Shown here one piece after another: positions 24,787 to 33,646 of a stretch of DNA of 42,546 nt (the first letter of the stretch is position 1; each line of letters opens with the position of its first letter). The notes under the pieces are model-generated. The model searched no databases. It was not told the origin of the DNA and saw only the letters and a list, made by a program, of their open reading frames with translations. The DNA lies in the NCBI GenBank assembly GCA_905612265.1, contig CAJQRI010000019.1:1-42546 (forward strand), given 5' to 3'. The DNA comes from an uncultured Nitrospinota bacterium. Its GTDB lineage: Bacteria; Nitrospinota; Nitrospinia; Nitrospinales; VA-1. Made by a program: the position numbers and the translations under genes.

Positions 24787-26226
24787 TCATTTCAGCTTCC
24801 ACTCAGTCTCATTCAGAGTATCCTCGATAAGAATTCCCATTTGGGTCAGTTCATCTCGGCAGCGATCTGCTTCGGCCCAGTTTTTGGACTGGCGTGCTGA
24901 GTTGCGATCTGTGATCAACTGCTCGATTTTTCTGACATCCAAGTCCAGATTAATGCTCTTGATTTCAAAAAGTTCTTTTTCAAACTCTTCAGGAGTGCGG
25001 GCAAACAACCCAAGAATTAGGCCTGCCGCTTTCCATGCCGCTGTTGCAACGGCAATGTCTTCCAAAGAGGTGTTGTTATTGCCAAGCACAGCAGTGTTAA
25101 GGTTGCGCAGTTCTTCGTTCATATGGGCTATTGCGACAGCCGTGTTCAAGTCGTCGTTCATGGCGGCTACAAACTTTTCCGTTAAAGCATGGTTCTTAAC
25201 TTTTTTTTGAAAGTCCGGGGTAGGTGTCAGGCCTTCGATTTTTTTGCATGCCCCTGCCAGTCCCTCATAAAACCGAGAAAGTACTTTGGTGGCATCGTCG
25301 AGATTTTTTTCTGAAAAGTCGATGGGGCTGCGGTAATGACTGCTGATTAGAAACAAACGCAATACTTCAGGATGATATTTTTTATAAACCTCGCGGATAG
25401 TGAAAAAGTTGCCGAGAGATTTGGACATTTTTTCCTTGTCGATGTTGACGAATCCATTATGCACCCAATAACGAACAGGTTTTTTACCAGTGCACCCGCA
25501 GGATTGCGCAATTTCATTTTCGTGATGTGGAAAGACCAGGTCCTTGCCTCCTCCGTGGATGTCGAAGGTGTCGCCAAGATATTTTTTGCTCATTGCAGAA
25601 CATTCAATATGCCAACCTGGTCGGCCTGGTCCCCAAGGGCTCTCCCAGAAAGGTTCTCCCGGCTTGCTCTTTTTCCATAAAGCAAAGTCCAAAGGATTGC
25701 GTTTGGTTTCGTTGATCTCGACGCGGGCTCCCGATTGCAGGTCGTCGATGTTTTTTCCTGAAAGAGACCCATAGTCTTTGAATGATTTGATCGAGTAAAA
25801 GACATCCCCTCCGGTTTCATAAGCTTTGTCCTGATCGACCAGAGACTGGATCATGTCGAGCATTTCGGGGATATGGGCGGTGGCTTTTGGCTCTTCAGTA
25901 GGAGCGGTGATATTCAGTTTTTCCATGTCTTCATAAAATGCTGCGATATACTTTTGATTTACCTCTTGCCAGTCAACGCCTGTTTCATTGGCGCGATTGA
26001 TAATCTTGTCGTCGATATCGGTGAAGTTGCGCACAAAGCAAACCTCGTAGCCAAGGTACTGGAAATAACGATAAAAAGTGTCAAAGACGATAGCGGCGCG
26101 GGCGTGCCCGACATGACAATAGTCATAGACGGTGACTCCGCATACGTACATGCCGATCTGGTTTGCTATAAGAGGAATGAATTCCTCTTTTTTCCGCGTC
26201 AGGGTGTTGTAGATCAGTAAGCTCAT
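24787..26226 (-). CDS. cysS: Cysteinyl-tRNA synthetase
   Basis: CysRS charges tRNA-Cys; class I synthetase, 479 residues, normal length. HIGH motif is HVGH (38-41) just after the zinc-binding Cys29 in YVCGVTVYDY. Other zinc ligands are in GWHIECSAM and HHENEIAQS. KMSKS appears as EKMSKSLGNF. The C-terminal DALR/anticodon helices follow. The start places the HIGH motif at the usual distance. It is downstream of the TPR-cupredoxin gene by 88 bases on the same strand and may be read from that transcript or its own promoter. Confidence 0.97.
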   Translation of the reverse strand: MSLLIYNTLTRKKEEFIPLIANQIGMYVCGVTVYDYCHVGHARAAIVFDTFYRYFQYLGYEVCFVRNFTDIDDKIINRANETGVDWQEVNQKYIAAFYEDMEKLNITAPTEEPKATAHIPEMLDMIQSLVDQDKAYETGGDVFYSIKSFKDYGSLSGKNIDDLQSGARVEINETKRNPLDFALWKKSKPGEPFWESPWGPGRPGWHIECSAMSKKYLGDTFDIHGGGKDLVFPHHENEIAQSCGCTGKKPVRYWVHNGFVNIDKEKMSKSLGNFFTIREVYKKYHPEVLRLFLISSHYRSPIDFSEKNLDDATKVLSRFYEGLAGACKKIEGLTPTPDFQKKVKNHALTEKFVAAMNDDLNTAVAIAHMNEELRNLNTAVLGNNNTSLEDIAVATAAWKAAGLILGLFARTPEEFEKELFEIKSINLDLDVRKIEQLITDRNSARQSKNWAEADRCRDELTQMGILIEDTLNETEWKLK

Positions 26227-26314
26227 GGAAATAAATTATCACTCTCGATTAAGGGGAGGAAACAGGCAAGAAATTGTTAAGTCAAAGAAATATTGCCTGC
26301 AAATAAAAGTATTG

Positions 26315-28285
26315 CTAGTTACTTGTCTCACCCACGAGAGTCGGCTGTAGGCGAGCTTCGAGTTCTTTGACGTTCAGACGTAGTTGTGAGACGGCGAATT
26401 TAGCCTGACTGATGAGCGAGCTTTCGGTGATCACCGCATCAGCTTTGCCATATCCGGAAATTTCTTTGCGGATTTTATCCAGCTTTTGTTCCAGTTGGAT
26501 GCTACGTTTAGAGCTGAAACTTTTAGCGATCGCGCCTTTCAGGCCTTCTCCAGCATATTGTTTGGTGATAGCCATGAGCATGCGTTTTCGGGAGATAAAT
26601 TTTTTGCCGTTTTTCCAGTCCTCGATGGCTTGTAGCATTTCTTTTTCTATGTTGTTCACAATAGCGTTGTAATCGGTCGGGTCGGTCATATCATGGATTT
26701 CTCCTGGAACCGAAGCGGACTTGATGTCGAAGTCGAAAGTTTGGTCAACACCAGTCAGGTCGGCAGACTTGAGGTTGGCCTCTACCTCACCGGGGTTGAG
26801 CATCGGATCCCACACCTGCATGATGTAGCCGTCGCTTTTGATGCTTTCAAACTGGTAGTCTCCATTAGTGTTGGGTTTGGTGTAATGACCATTGGGAACT
26901 ACGAATAGAGTTCCAATCATGTTTTTATGCATATTGCACCTCAGCACTACGGGGCCGGCCTGGGTGAACTCAATGGTTTTTAAAGATCCTGATGCCATGG
27001 CTCCCAGGTTGAACTGGTTGCTGAGAGATTTGGAAAAAATATTGTGTACCTCACGGTCTTCATTAGCGAATGTGACGGTGGAACCTACAAGTACAACCGA
27101 ATGTTGGGGGCTAAACTGCAAGTTGCTCTGGTGTATGGTCAGTATCTGGGGTTTCTGGTTAGCCACTCGCAACTTGCTTTTTGTTTCTAGAAATACAAGT
27201 GTATTGGGTCCGGGCTTGCGGCCATTGATCTTGATATTTCCCTTTACCGTAGTTGTGTTTTTAACTTTCTTGGACCCTTCTTCCATCTTGTGGTCAGAAC
27301 TAGAGCCTTCAGGCTTTTTGTCGGCACTGACTTTTTCTTCGGCTGGGGGCGTATCCACTTTTGCCTTCTGCACCGGTTCAGGAGCTTTTGGTGTGTTTTT
27401 CTTAATTGGTTTTTCAGCCGCAGAGTCATAAAGTCCCAAAGCGGTCAGCATCTGGATGACGAAAGGTTTTTCGAACTGCTTATCCAACTCAATAGCTTTG
27501 AGGAAATGCGGCGCAGCAGTTTCAAATTTTTTCTGGATGCCCAATACAATGCCAAGATTGAAATGCCCCTGGGCAAAATCTGGTTTGATAGAAATGGCTT
27601 TTTTGTAAGCGGATTTTTCTTCGTCATACATTTTCTCGCGGCCATGGGCTTTCCCCAACATGTTGTAGGCCATATGGTTGTTGGGAGAAAGTTTTACAGT
27701 TTTTTGAAACAGTTTGATGGCTTCTTTTGGATGGTCAGCTTCTAATTCGGTCATGCCCCAGTTAAAAATGATTTCCTCATCGTTGGGCGAGAGTTCATGT
27801 GCTCGGGCAAAACGTTTATTGGCCCCTTCAAACTTTTTCGACATGCGAAGTGCCGCACCCCAGATAGAAAATAGCTCTGGTGAATTGGGGCTGATTTTGG
27901 CGGCCTTTTCAAACTCCATATCCCCTGCATTGAACTTGCCTTCCTCTGTAAACAGCATGCCTTTCTGGATATGCTCCAGGGTTTCTCGGGGCATTCGTGA
28001 TTGTGCGGCCGGTACGGATGTGGCGGTTTTGATCAGTTTTCCTGTGTCCAAGTCGCTGGGCAGGGTGAAGGCGGGTTCCTTTTGTTCAGGCTCAGGGGCT
28101 TTCCTTTCTGGTTTAATTTTGGTTTCTTGAATATTTTTATAAGGTTCCAGGTTGCTCTCAGGTGCTGAATAATACATCAAGGCCCACAGTCCAAGGCTCA
28201 ATACGCCCAACCATGTAAACATCATGAAAGAGCGTTTCAGGAGACTGTTTTTTAGAGACTCAATTTTTTTGTTTTTGGAACTCAT
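26315..28285 (-). CDS. Membrane-anchored TPR protein with cupredoxin domain
   Basis: A 656-residue protein with no single named family. A basic N-terminus and one transmembrane helix (about 20-40) anchor it, with the rest likely periplasmic. Residues about 45-100 are Pro/Lys-rich. TPR repeats span about 100-290 (units such as AKISPNSPELFSIWGAAL and ISIKPDFAQGHFNLGIVLG). A charged Pro/Lys/Glu linker (290-345) follows. A cupredoxin-like domain spans about 345-465, with ligand candidates His414 (REVHNIF), Cys450, His453 and Met456 (RCNMHKNM), the type-1 copper pattern. The region to residue 656 is helical and charged. It probably binds copper and partner proteins at the outer face of the inner membrane; this is inference. 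A 247-base divergent gap precedes it. Confidence 0.82.
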   Translation of the reverse strand: MSSKNKKIESLKNSLLKRSFMMFTWLGVLSLGLWALMYYSAPESNLEPYKNIQETKIKPERKAPEPEQKEPAFTLPSDLDTGKLIKTATSVPAAQSRMPRETLEHIQKGMLFTEEGKFNAGDMEFEKAAKISPNSPELFSIWGAALRMSKKFEGANKRFARAHELSPNDEEIIFNWGMTELEADHPKEAIKLFQKTVKLSPNNHMAYNMLGKAHGREKMYDEEKSAYKKAISIKPDFAQGHFNLGIVLGIQKKFETAAPHFLKAIELDKQFEKPFVIQMLTALGLYDSAAEKPIKKNTPKAPEPVQKAKVDTPPAEEKVSADKKPEGSSSDHKMEEGSKKVKNTTTVKGNIKINGRKPGPNTLVFLETKSKLRVANQKPQILTIHQSNLQFSPQHSVVLVGSTVTFANEDREVHNIFSKSLSNQFNLGAMASGSLKTIEFTQAGPVVLRCNMHKNMIGTLFVVPNGHYTKPNTNGDYQFESIKSDGYIMQVWDPMLNPGEVEANLKSADLTGVDQTFDFDIKSASVPGEIHDMTDPTDYNAIVNNIEKEMLQAIEDWKNGKKFISRKRMLMAITKQYAGEGLKGAIAKSFSSKRSIQLEQKLDKIRKEISGYGKADAVITESSLISQAKFAVSQLRLNVKELEARLQPTLVGETSN

Positions 28286-28532
28286 AGTTTTTTCCGGAAC
28301 CTTGCTTGGTTGAACGTTAATAAGACTGATCGACTAAAGATCGTCTGAAAATGATTTTTATTCCTTGGGTTCAGAATAATCATGTTGAATTATTTTGAGT
28401 AATACGATTAAATCATAGCCTCAAACTGCCTGTCAACTGGGTGTACCTACCAAAAGGACGGTAAATGGCGGTTTAGTTGCAATAAATAGTTTGTTTTAAG
28501 GCGGATTTTCCAACAGTATACTGAAATTTTTA

Positions 28533-29714
28533 ATGAACTCTATAGTAGAAAAGAAAATATTGGAAACGGATCTGATGGCATATTTAGAAGGGAAACCTGG
28601 ATATCTTCCCTGTCAATTGATTGAGCAGGTGCATCGTCAGGGGATGATTCACTCTCGTGAGCCGATTACTGACTCCCAGATTCAACCTGTGAGCATGGAT
28701 TTACGGCTGGGTCCTAAGGCTTATCGAATCCAATGCAGTTTCCTGCCAGAAAATGAGCCGGTCACAACGAAGCTTAAGGAGGTCAGCCTCTACGAATTTG
28801 ATATTACTGATGGCGGGATATTGGAAAAAAATGCCATTTACCTGATTCCCTTGATGGAGGAATTGGCTTTACCACCTTCTCTGTATGGCTTGGCGAATCC
28901 AAAAAGTTCGACGGGCAGACTGGATATGTTCACCCGGGTCATTGTGGATGGTGGGCACCGGTTTGATGAGATCCCGCTTGGTTATCACGGCAAGTTATAT
29001 TTGGAGATCATTTCCCGCTCATTCCCTGTGAAGATTCATGCGGGGTTGTCTTTGAATCAATTAAGGCTTTCGAACGTGGCATCGCAGAGCCTGAATAAAG
29101 AGAAGATGATGATCAAGTATGAGAAAAACCCTATTTTATTTGACCAGGAAGGAACTGCCATTCCTGTCGGTGAAGTGAAGGTGGAGGAAGGGGTTTATGT
29201 CAGCGTGGATGTTGCGGGGGATCAGCCGGAATCGATCATTGCCTACAAGGCCAAGACCAACTCCACCGTTATTGATCTATCTAAAGTTAAGCATTACAAG
29301 GTGGATGAGTTCTGGGAGCCGATTTACCGGAATAAAAAGAACTGGTTGATTCTAGAACCGGAAAGTTTCTATATAATGATGTCGAAGGAAAGAGTGTGTA
29401 TTTGGCCAGACTGGTTGGCAGAAATGATTGCTTATGAACCCAATAGCGGGGAACTTCGCACGCATTATGCGGGTTTTTTCGATTCCGGGTTTGGTTGGAA
29501 TGGTACTGATGAACTTGTAAATCAGGGCACCCGGGCGGTGATGGAAGTGCGACCTCATGACGTCCCTTTTATGGTAGAAGACGGTCAGACTTTCTGTCGC
29601 CTGAAGTTTGAAAAAGTGGTGGAACGGCCAGAAAAGTTGTATGGTTTGTCCCTGAACTCTAATTACCACTCGCAAGGTTTGGCGTTAAGCAAATATTTCG
29701 ACCCCGATCACTAG
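28533..29714 (+). CDS. Two-domain 2'-deoxycytidine 5'-triphosphate deaminase (Dcd-like)
   Basis: This resembles the long dCTP deaminase family (DCD_N type, around 370 residues) in which two Dcd/dUTPase-fold domains are joined; here 393 residues. The first domain has VSMDLRLGP, ANPKSSTGR and HGKLYLEIISRS, with the Glu expected at the catalytic position. The second has SKERVCIWPDW, ELRTHYAGFFDSGFGW and TRAVMEVRPHD, again keeping a Glu. Product dUTP would feed dTMP synthesis. The ATG has no ribosome binding site. A TATACT box ends 10 bases before it, so the transcript may be nearly leaderless. It stands alone. Confidence 0.85.
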   Translation: MNSIVEKKILETDLMAYLEGKPGYLPCQLIEQVHRQGMIHSREPITDSQIQPVSMDLRLGPKAYRIQCSFLPENEPVTTKLKEVSLYEFDITDGGILEKNAIYLIPLMEELALPPSLYGLANPKSSTGRLDMFTRVIVDGGHRFDEIPLGYHGKLYLEIISRSFPVKIHAGLSLNQLRLSNVASQSLNKEKMMIKYEKNPILFDQEGTAIPVGEVKVEEGVYVSVDVAGDQPESIIAYKAKTNSTVIDLSKVKHYKVDEFWEPIYRNKKNWLILEPESFYIMMSKERVCIWPDWLAEMIAYEPNSGELRTHYAGFFDSGFGWNGTDELVNQGTRAVMEVRPHDVPFMVEDGQTFCRLKFEKVVERPEKLYGLSLNSNYHSQGLALSKYFDPDH

Positions 29715-29787
29715 TCACTAGGAGTGGGTCCGACTGGCAATGTCTCTGTCTGGTGAGCAAAAGGGTATCTTGGCTTGATTGGGTTTT

Positions 29788-29822
29788 CCCTCTCTTTTTT
29801 AAAGAGGGTCGGGGGTTGATTT
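29788..29822. repeat. Palindromic intergenic element (CCCTCT/AGAGGG)
   Basis: CCCTCTCTTTTTTAAAGAGGG followed by TCGGGGGTTGATTT, between the dCTP deaminase and scpB. It shares AGAGGGnnGGGG(G/T)TGATTT with the element at 882-915. It could also act as a weak terminator, but lacks a terminal T-run. Confidence 0.45.
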
Positions 29823-29876
29823 ACCACAAGGGGTTTAATGGGAACCTAGAGGGTTCGCTAAAATTGCAAAGGAATT

Positions 29877-30512
29877 ATGGAACGTGAAGAATTAAAATCT
29901 ATTGTTGAGAATGTTCTTTTGGCAGCAGATCAGCCAATCAATGCAGGTGAACTGTGCAAAATTTTTCTAGATGGAATAGATAAAGACCAGTTGCAATCCA
30001 TTCTTGATGAATTGAAAGAAGAGTATAGTTCGCGCAATTTGCAGATCACAGAAGTGGCGGATGGTTACCAGCTGTGCACTCGGCATGAATACAATGATTA
30101 CATCCGCAAATTTCTGAAGCTTGATCGTTCCACCCGGTTGTCTCAACCCAGCCTGGATACCTTGTCGATCATCGCTTACAAGCAACCGCTCACCCGCCAA
30201 GAGGTGGATGAGATTCGTGGGGTAGATTCAAGTGGAGTGATCAAGACTCTGTTAGAGAAAAAGGTGATTGGTCCCGCTGGCCGGAAAAAAGTTCCTGGTC
30301 GACCTATTATGTATCGAACTACTCAAAAATTTTTGGAATATTTCGGCTTGAAGGACTTGAGCGATTTACCCACTCTTGAGGATTTGCGAGAAGTGTTGGA
30401 AGGAGAAGAAGTTCCGCTTCAAACTCAAATCGAATTCTCAGCCTCGGAGGCTTCCGAGGCCTTGACCAGTGAGGTTGAGCCTGTTTCCGAAAGCGGTAAC
30501 GACCCTCTCTAG
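29877..30512 (+). CDS. scpB: Segregation and condensation protein B
   Basis: ScpB is the winged-helix kite subunit of the SMC-ScpAB condensin. The 211-residue protein shows both winged-helix units: EREELKSIVENVLLAADQP in the first, and the conserved LDTLSIIAYKQPLTRQEVDEIRG and GRKKVPGRPIMYRTT in the second. The C-terminal 40 residues are acidic and Ser/Glu-rich, beyond the usual end. The ATG has AAAGGAA upstream. scpA is not in the window; many genomes have scpA directly upstream, whereas here the neighbour is a dCTP deaminase. rluB-like follows after 87 bases, a frequent pairing. Confidence 0.95.
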   Translation: MEREELKSIVENVLLAADQPINAGELCKIFLDGIDKDQLQSILDELKEEYSSRNLQITEVADGYQLCTRHEYNDYIRKFLKLDRSTRLSQPSLDTLSIIAYKQPLTRQEVDEIRGVDSSGVIKTLLEKKVIGPAGRKKVPGRPIMYRTTQKFLEYFGLKDLSDLPTLEDLREVLEGEEVPLQTQIEFSASEASEALTSEVEPVSESGNDPL

Positions 30513-30543
30513 TAGTCTGCTAATAGTCCACAAGCCATTGCTC

Positions 30544-30570
30544 ACCAGCGGAGATTTTTCGCTGGTTTTG
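30544..30570 (+). terminator. Possible weak terminator after scpB
   Basis: ACCAGCG and CGCTGGT form a 7-base stem with a nine-base loop followed by TTTG. The short T-run makes it a weak candidate. Confidence 0.4.
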
Positions 30571-30596
30571 TCCACCTCTCATAAATTTCTTATATT
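30567..30596 (+). promoter_or_regulatory. Candidate promoter abutting the rluB-like start
   Basis: TTGTCC is followed after 17 bases by TATATT, which ends 3 bases before the ATG. Transcription from it would begin at or within the first codons, so it implies a leaderless mRNA or a downstream start. No ribosome binding site precedes the ATG. Confidence 0.3.
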
Positions 30597-30599
30597 GTC

Positions 30600-31364
30600 A
30601 TGAAAATTCGTTTGCAAAAAATAATTGCCGAAGCCGGACTTGCTTCCCGCCGTGAAGCTGAAAGATGGATTGAATCGGGTAAGGTCTCCGTGAATGGTCT
30701 GGTTGTGACCCAGTTGGGGACTCTAGCTGACCCGGCTAAAGACGACGTCAAGGTGCAGGGGAAACTCATCCCTCGACGTCAGGAGCCTGCCTACGTTATT
30801 CTGAACAAGCCCACCGGCTGTTTAACGACCATGGATGATGACAAGCGGGGCCGAACTACTGTTATGGAATATGTCCGGGTGGTGGAGGCGCGGGTTTTTC
30901 CCGTGGGTCGTCTGGATTACAATACCCAGGGGGCGTTGTTGTTCACCAATGATGGTCAGCTCGCAAAAAAATTATTGGACCCAAAGTATGCCGTGCCGCG
31001 TACCTATAAGGTCAAGGTTTCAGGGGTGCCGAATGAAAAAACCTTGAAAAGACTGGCCCGAGGGGTGCACCTTGAAGACAGCAAGTTCAAGCCTATGGAG
31101 GCAAAGGTAGGGAGGGTAAGCGGCAAAAACTGTTTCCTCATTTTAACGTTGGTGGAAGGAAAAAACCACCATATTAAAAGAGTATGTGAGCATATTGGTC
31201 ACCCGGTCATCAAACTCCAGCGCACTCATTTTGCAGGGCTGAGCCTGACAGGGTTGCCTTTGGGAGCCTGCCGATTTCTCAGCACCAAAGAAATCAAATC
31301 GCTGAAAAAATTTGTAATGAATGATCCTGCGCCGACTAAGCCAAGGAGAAAGAAGCGGTTATGA
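30600..31364 (+). CDS. rluB: RsuA/RluB-family rRNA pseudouridine synthase
   Basis: A pseudouridine synthase of 254 residues. An S4 RNA-binding domain (MKIRLQKIIAEAGLASRREA, 1-60) is followed by the catalytic domain with GRLDYNTQGALLFTND (catalytic Asp106) and EGKNHHIKRVCEHIGHPV. The length and S4 domain fit RluB (23S U2605) or RsuA/RluE relatives; RluB is the most common neighbour of scpB. A basic KPRRKKRL tail ends the protein. Its stop overlaps the next gene's start (ATGA). Confidence 0.92.
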   Translation: MKIRLQKIIAEAGLASRREAERWIESGKVSVNGLVVTQLGTLADPAKDDVKVQGKLIPRRQEPAYVILNKPTGCLTTMDDDKRGRTTVMEYVRVVEARVFPVGRLDYNTQGALLFTNDGQLAKKLLDPKYAVPRTYKVKVSGVPNEKTLKRLARGVHLEDSKFKPMEAKVGRVSGKNCFLILTLVEGKNHHIKRVCEHIGHPVIKLQRTHFAGLSLTGLPLGACRFLSTKEIKSLKKFVMNDPAPTKPRRKKRL

Positions 31365-32332
31365 GCGTGCCATCATGCGGGTATTTTCTGTCTCTTCCTA
31401 TGACATTTTTGTTGCTCATTGCAGGCGGATTTTTCAATGCCGAAGTGTTTGCACAACAAAATTTAGGAGATGTTTATGAGGGAGCCGCAACCGTTCAGGT
31501 GCAAGGCGAAAATTATGTTGTAGCCCGAAAAAAAGCCGTGAACTTGGCTCTGAAGAATGGTTTGGAAGAAGCATTGAAAGAAGCAATGGGATTTGAAGCC
31601 AGCCAGGGGGATCTTCGGAAAATTTTAAGACGTGCTTCCAGTTATGTAAAAAGCTATCGTTTTGCAGAAGCGCATGATGACCCGTTCGGGAAGACCAGTG
31701 AGGTGAGATTAGAAATGCGTTTTTTTTCCTCTGCGGTGAGGCAGGCTCTGGCCAGGTTGGGGGTGGTCACGGGTCTTGTCAGTGAAAATAAACTGGTCGT
31801 GTTGATCAAGGAGACAAGTTTTACTTCTGCTCCGGTGACTTCTTTTTGGGATGTCTTTCCTATTTCAGAGACCCAGCTTGTCAAAAACCTGATGGAGGAA
31901 GGAATAGAAGTGATAGGGAGAGAACAGGTACGCGAAATGGTTTCAGAAACTACAGTCCTTAACGCCATTAAGGGTGATCTGAAATCTGCTAGGAGTATTG
32001 GGTTGAAAACAGGTGCTGATATCGTTATCGTGGGTACGGCCGTGTCCAGCCTACGCGGAAAAACGGCGGTAGAGGAAATCAAAACCGTTCAAGCCAATAT
32101 CAATGTCAAAGTGGTATCGACTTTGGAGTCTTCGTTGATTGCGGCCAAGACAGATTTTTCCACGATCAAGCATGAGTATGCTTTGCAGGCAGAGCTGGAA
32201 GCTTTTGACAATGCCAGCGAAAAGCTTGCAGATTTCCTTATCCCTTCGTTCCATCGTTATTGGGAAAAAGGAGTGGAAGCTCCAGTGAAGAAGGTTCCTG
32301 AAGCTCCGCCTTTATCTATGACCGATATGTAA
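31361..32332 (+). CDS. Secreted protein with FlgT-like N-terminal region, function unknown
   Basis: A 323-residue exported protein. The signal peptide includes FLLLIAGGFFNAEVFAQ with likely cleavage at FAQ. Residues about 35-125 (VYEGAATVQVQGENYVVARKK and following) resemble the FlgT N-terminal domain, in which a short motif precedes a helix of alternating Ala/Lys (ARKKAVNLALKNGLEEAL). A second part includes ADIVIVGTAVSS, typical of secreted LPS- or lipoprotein-associated folds. No flagellar genes are near, so a flagellar job is not supported. The start overlaps rluB by four bases, so it is translated in the same operon. The exact role is unknown. Confidence 0.75.
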   Translation: MSVPSCGYFLSLPMTFLLLIAGGFFNAEVFAQQNLGDVYEGAATVQVQGENYVVARKKAVNLALKNGLEEALKEAMGFEASQGDLRKILRRASSYVKSYRFAEAHDDPFGKTSEVRLEMRFFSSAVRQALARLGVVTGLVSENKLVVLIKETSFTSAPVTSFWDVFPISETQLVKNLMEEGIEVIGREQVREMVSETTVLNAIKGDLKSARSIGLKTGADIVIVGTAVSSLRGKTAVEEIKTVQANINVKVVSTLESSLIAAKTDFSTIKHEYALQAELEAFDNASEKLADFLIPSFHRYWEKGVEAPVKKVPEAPPLSMTDM

Positions 32333-32334
32333 AT

Positions 32335-33414
32335 ATGAATCAAGAAAAAAATAAAAACCTATTATTGATTTCCTTTGCAGTGACTCTTGGGGTCTGCATC
32401 GCGCTTTATTTTTCACGCCGCGTAGTAGCCCCTTTTTTTATTGCGTTTGCCATGGCTTACTTGATGGACCCCCTGGTAGATCGACTGGCTTCTTTTAAGT
32501 TTTCACGGACACTATCTGTTTTAGTTTTGATGATGATTTTTTTTCTTCTGGTTCTGGGTTCTGGGGTTTTAATGGTCCCGATTTTTAGCATGCAGGCGGA
32601 AAGCCTCGCAAAAAATATACCGACCTATGTTGGAATCTTTCAGGAGTGGTTTCGTCCGATTCTGGATTTGATCAGTGGGTTGGATCATGCAAAGGTTGAA
32701 GATTTTCTCAATAAAGGGTTGTCGCGTTTTGGGGAACTGCCGATGAAGATTCTGCAGTTTTCCAGTAAGTTTATCTGGGGGTCGATCTCCAATCTATTCA
32801 ATATCTTTTTGATGTTTGCCAATCTGGTGATCATTCCTGTTGTGATGTTTTATTTACTGCGCGATTTTGATTCGATCAACGCAAAATTGTTAGGGTTGGT
32901 TCCGCCTCGGTTTCAGGAGAAATGCAAAGACCTTGTTATGGAGGTCGATCAGGTTCTCTCGCGTTTTGTGCGCGGGCAGTTGATGGTTGCCGGTTTGATG
33001 GGGGTCATGTATTCGGTAGGTTTGTTTTTGTGCGACACGCCAATGAGCCTGTCCCTTGGAATGATGGCTGGACTGGTCAACCTTGTCCCTTACCTGGGGT
33101 TGGTTTTAGGTTTTGTGCCCGCGGCTCTTTTAACTTATATGCACACTCAGGAGTTGTTGTCGGTGCTGGCAGTCGCGGGTATTTTTGGCTTCGTGCAGGC
33201 TATGGAGGGCATGCTTATCACACCTCGAGTGGTGGGCGATAATATTGGGTTGCATCCGGTAGCCGTAATCCTTGCCGTTTTGCTGGGTGGGGAATTGTTT
33301 GGACTTGCCGGTATGATACTGGGGGTGCCTGGAGTTGCTGTCCTCAACGTCCTCATGTCGAGAGGTATTGTGCAATATAAAGCTTCTCCGTTTTACTCCT
33401 CTGCCGATCGCTAG
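32335..33414 (+). CDS. AI-2E family transporter (PerM-like permease)
   Basis: A 359-residue inner-membrane protein of the AI-2E/PerM family with about eight transmembrane segments. Characteristic parts are APFFIAFAMAYLMDPLVD in the N-terminal helices, the amphipathic central part and helices around VPYLGLVLGFVPAALL, then VQAMEGMLITPRVVGDNIGLHPVAVI, the diagnostic block. Relatives range from autoinducer-2 exporters to sodium/proton antiporters; the cargo here is unknown. It begins 2 bases after the FlgT-like gene's stop, so the rluB, FlgT-like, PerM order is an operon. Confidence 0.92.
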   Translation: MNQEKNKNLLLISFAVTLGVCIALYFSRRVVAPFFIAFAMAYLMDPLVDRLASFKFSRTLSVLVLMMIFFLLVLGSGVLMVPIFSMQAESLAKNIPTYVGIFQEWFRPILDLISGLDHAKVEDFLNKGLSRFGELPMKILQFSSKFIWGSISNLFNIFLMFANLVIIPVVMFYLLRDFDSINAKLLGLVPPRFQEKCKDLVMEVDQVLSRFVRGQLMVAGLMGVMYSVGLFLCDTPMSLSLGMMAGLVNLVPYLGLVLGFVPAALLTYMHTQELLSVLAVAGIFGFVQAMEGMLITPRVVGDNIGLHPVAVILAVLLGGELFGLAGMILGVPGVAVLNVLMSRGIVQYKASPFYSSADR

Positions 33415-33646
33415 TAAGGGTTTAGGCTGCGCTAGAACCCCATAGTGGCAACATGTCCCCCTAAGCCAGTGATTTTACTCGGGTTCTCGATCAACCTTTC
33501 GTAACGCATTGATTATGTAAGTTTTTGTGCAGGGGGAGGACCCTGTGTTCCGCTAACCATCCTGCGGCAGAAAGATCCCTTATCGGGCAACTATTTATAC
33601 AGGTAAGTAGTTGGAATGGCGTTGTATATTTAATTTTTTTGGGGTC

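Noticed and set aside
33415-33646. Small RNA or gene between the PerM and mqnC genes
   Set aside because: Only short frames and weak GGGTT/AACCC pairing are seen, with no T-run or family signal; I see nothing I can support.
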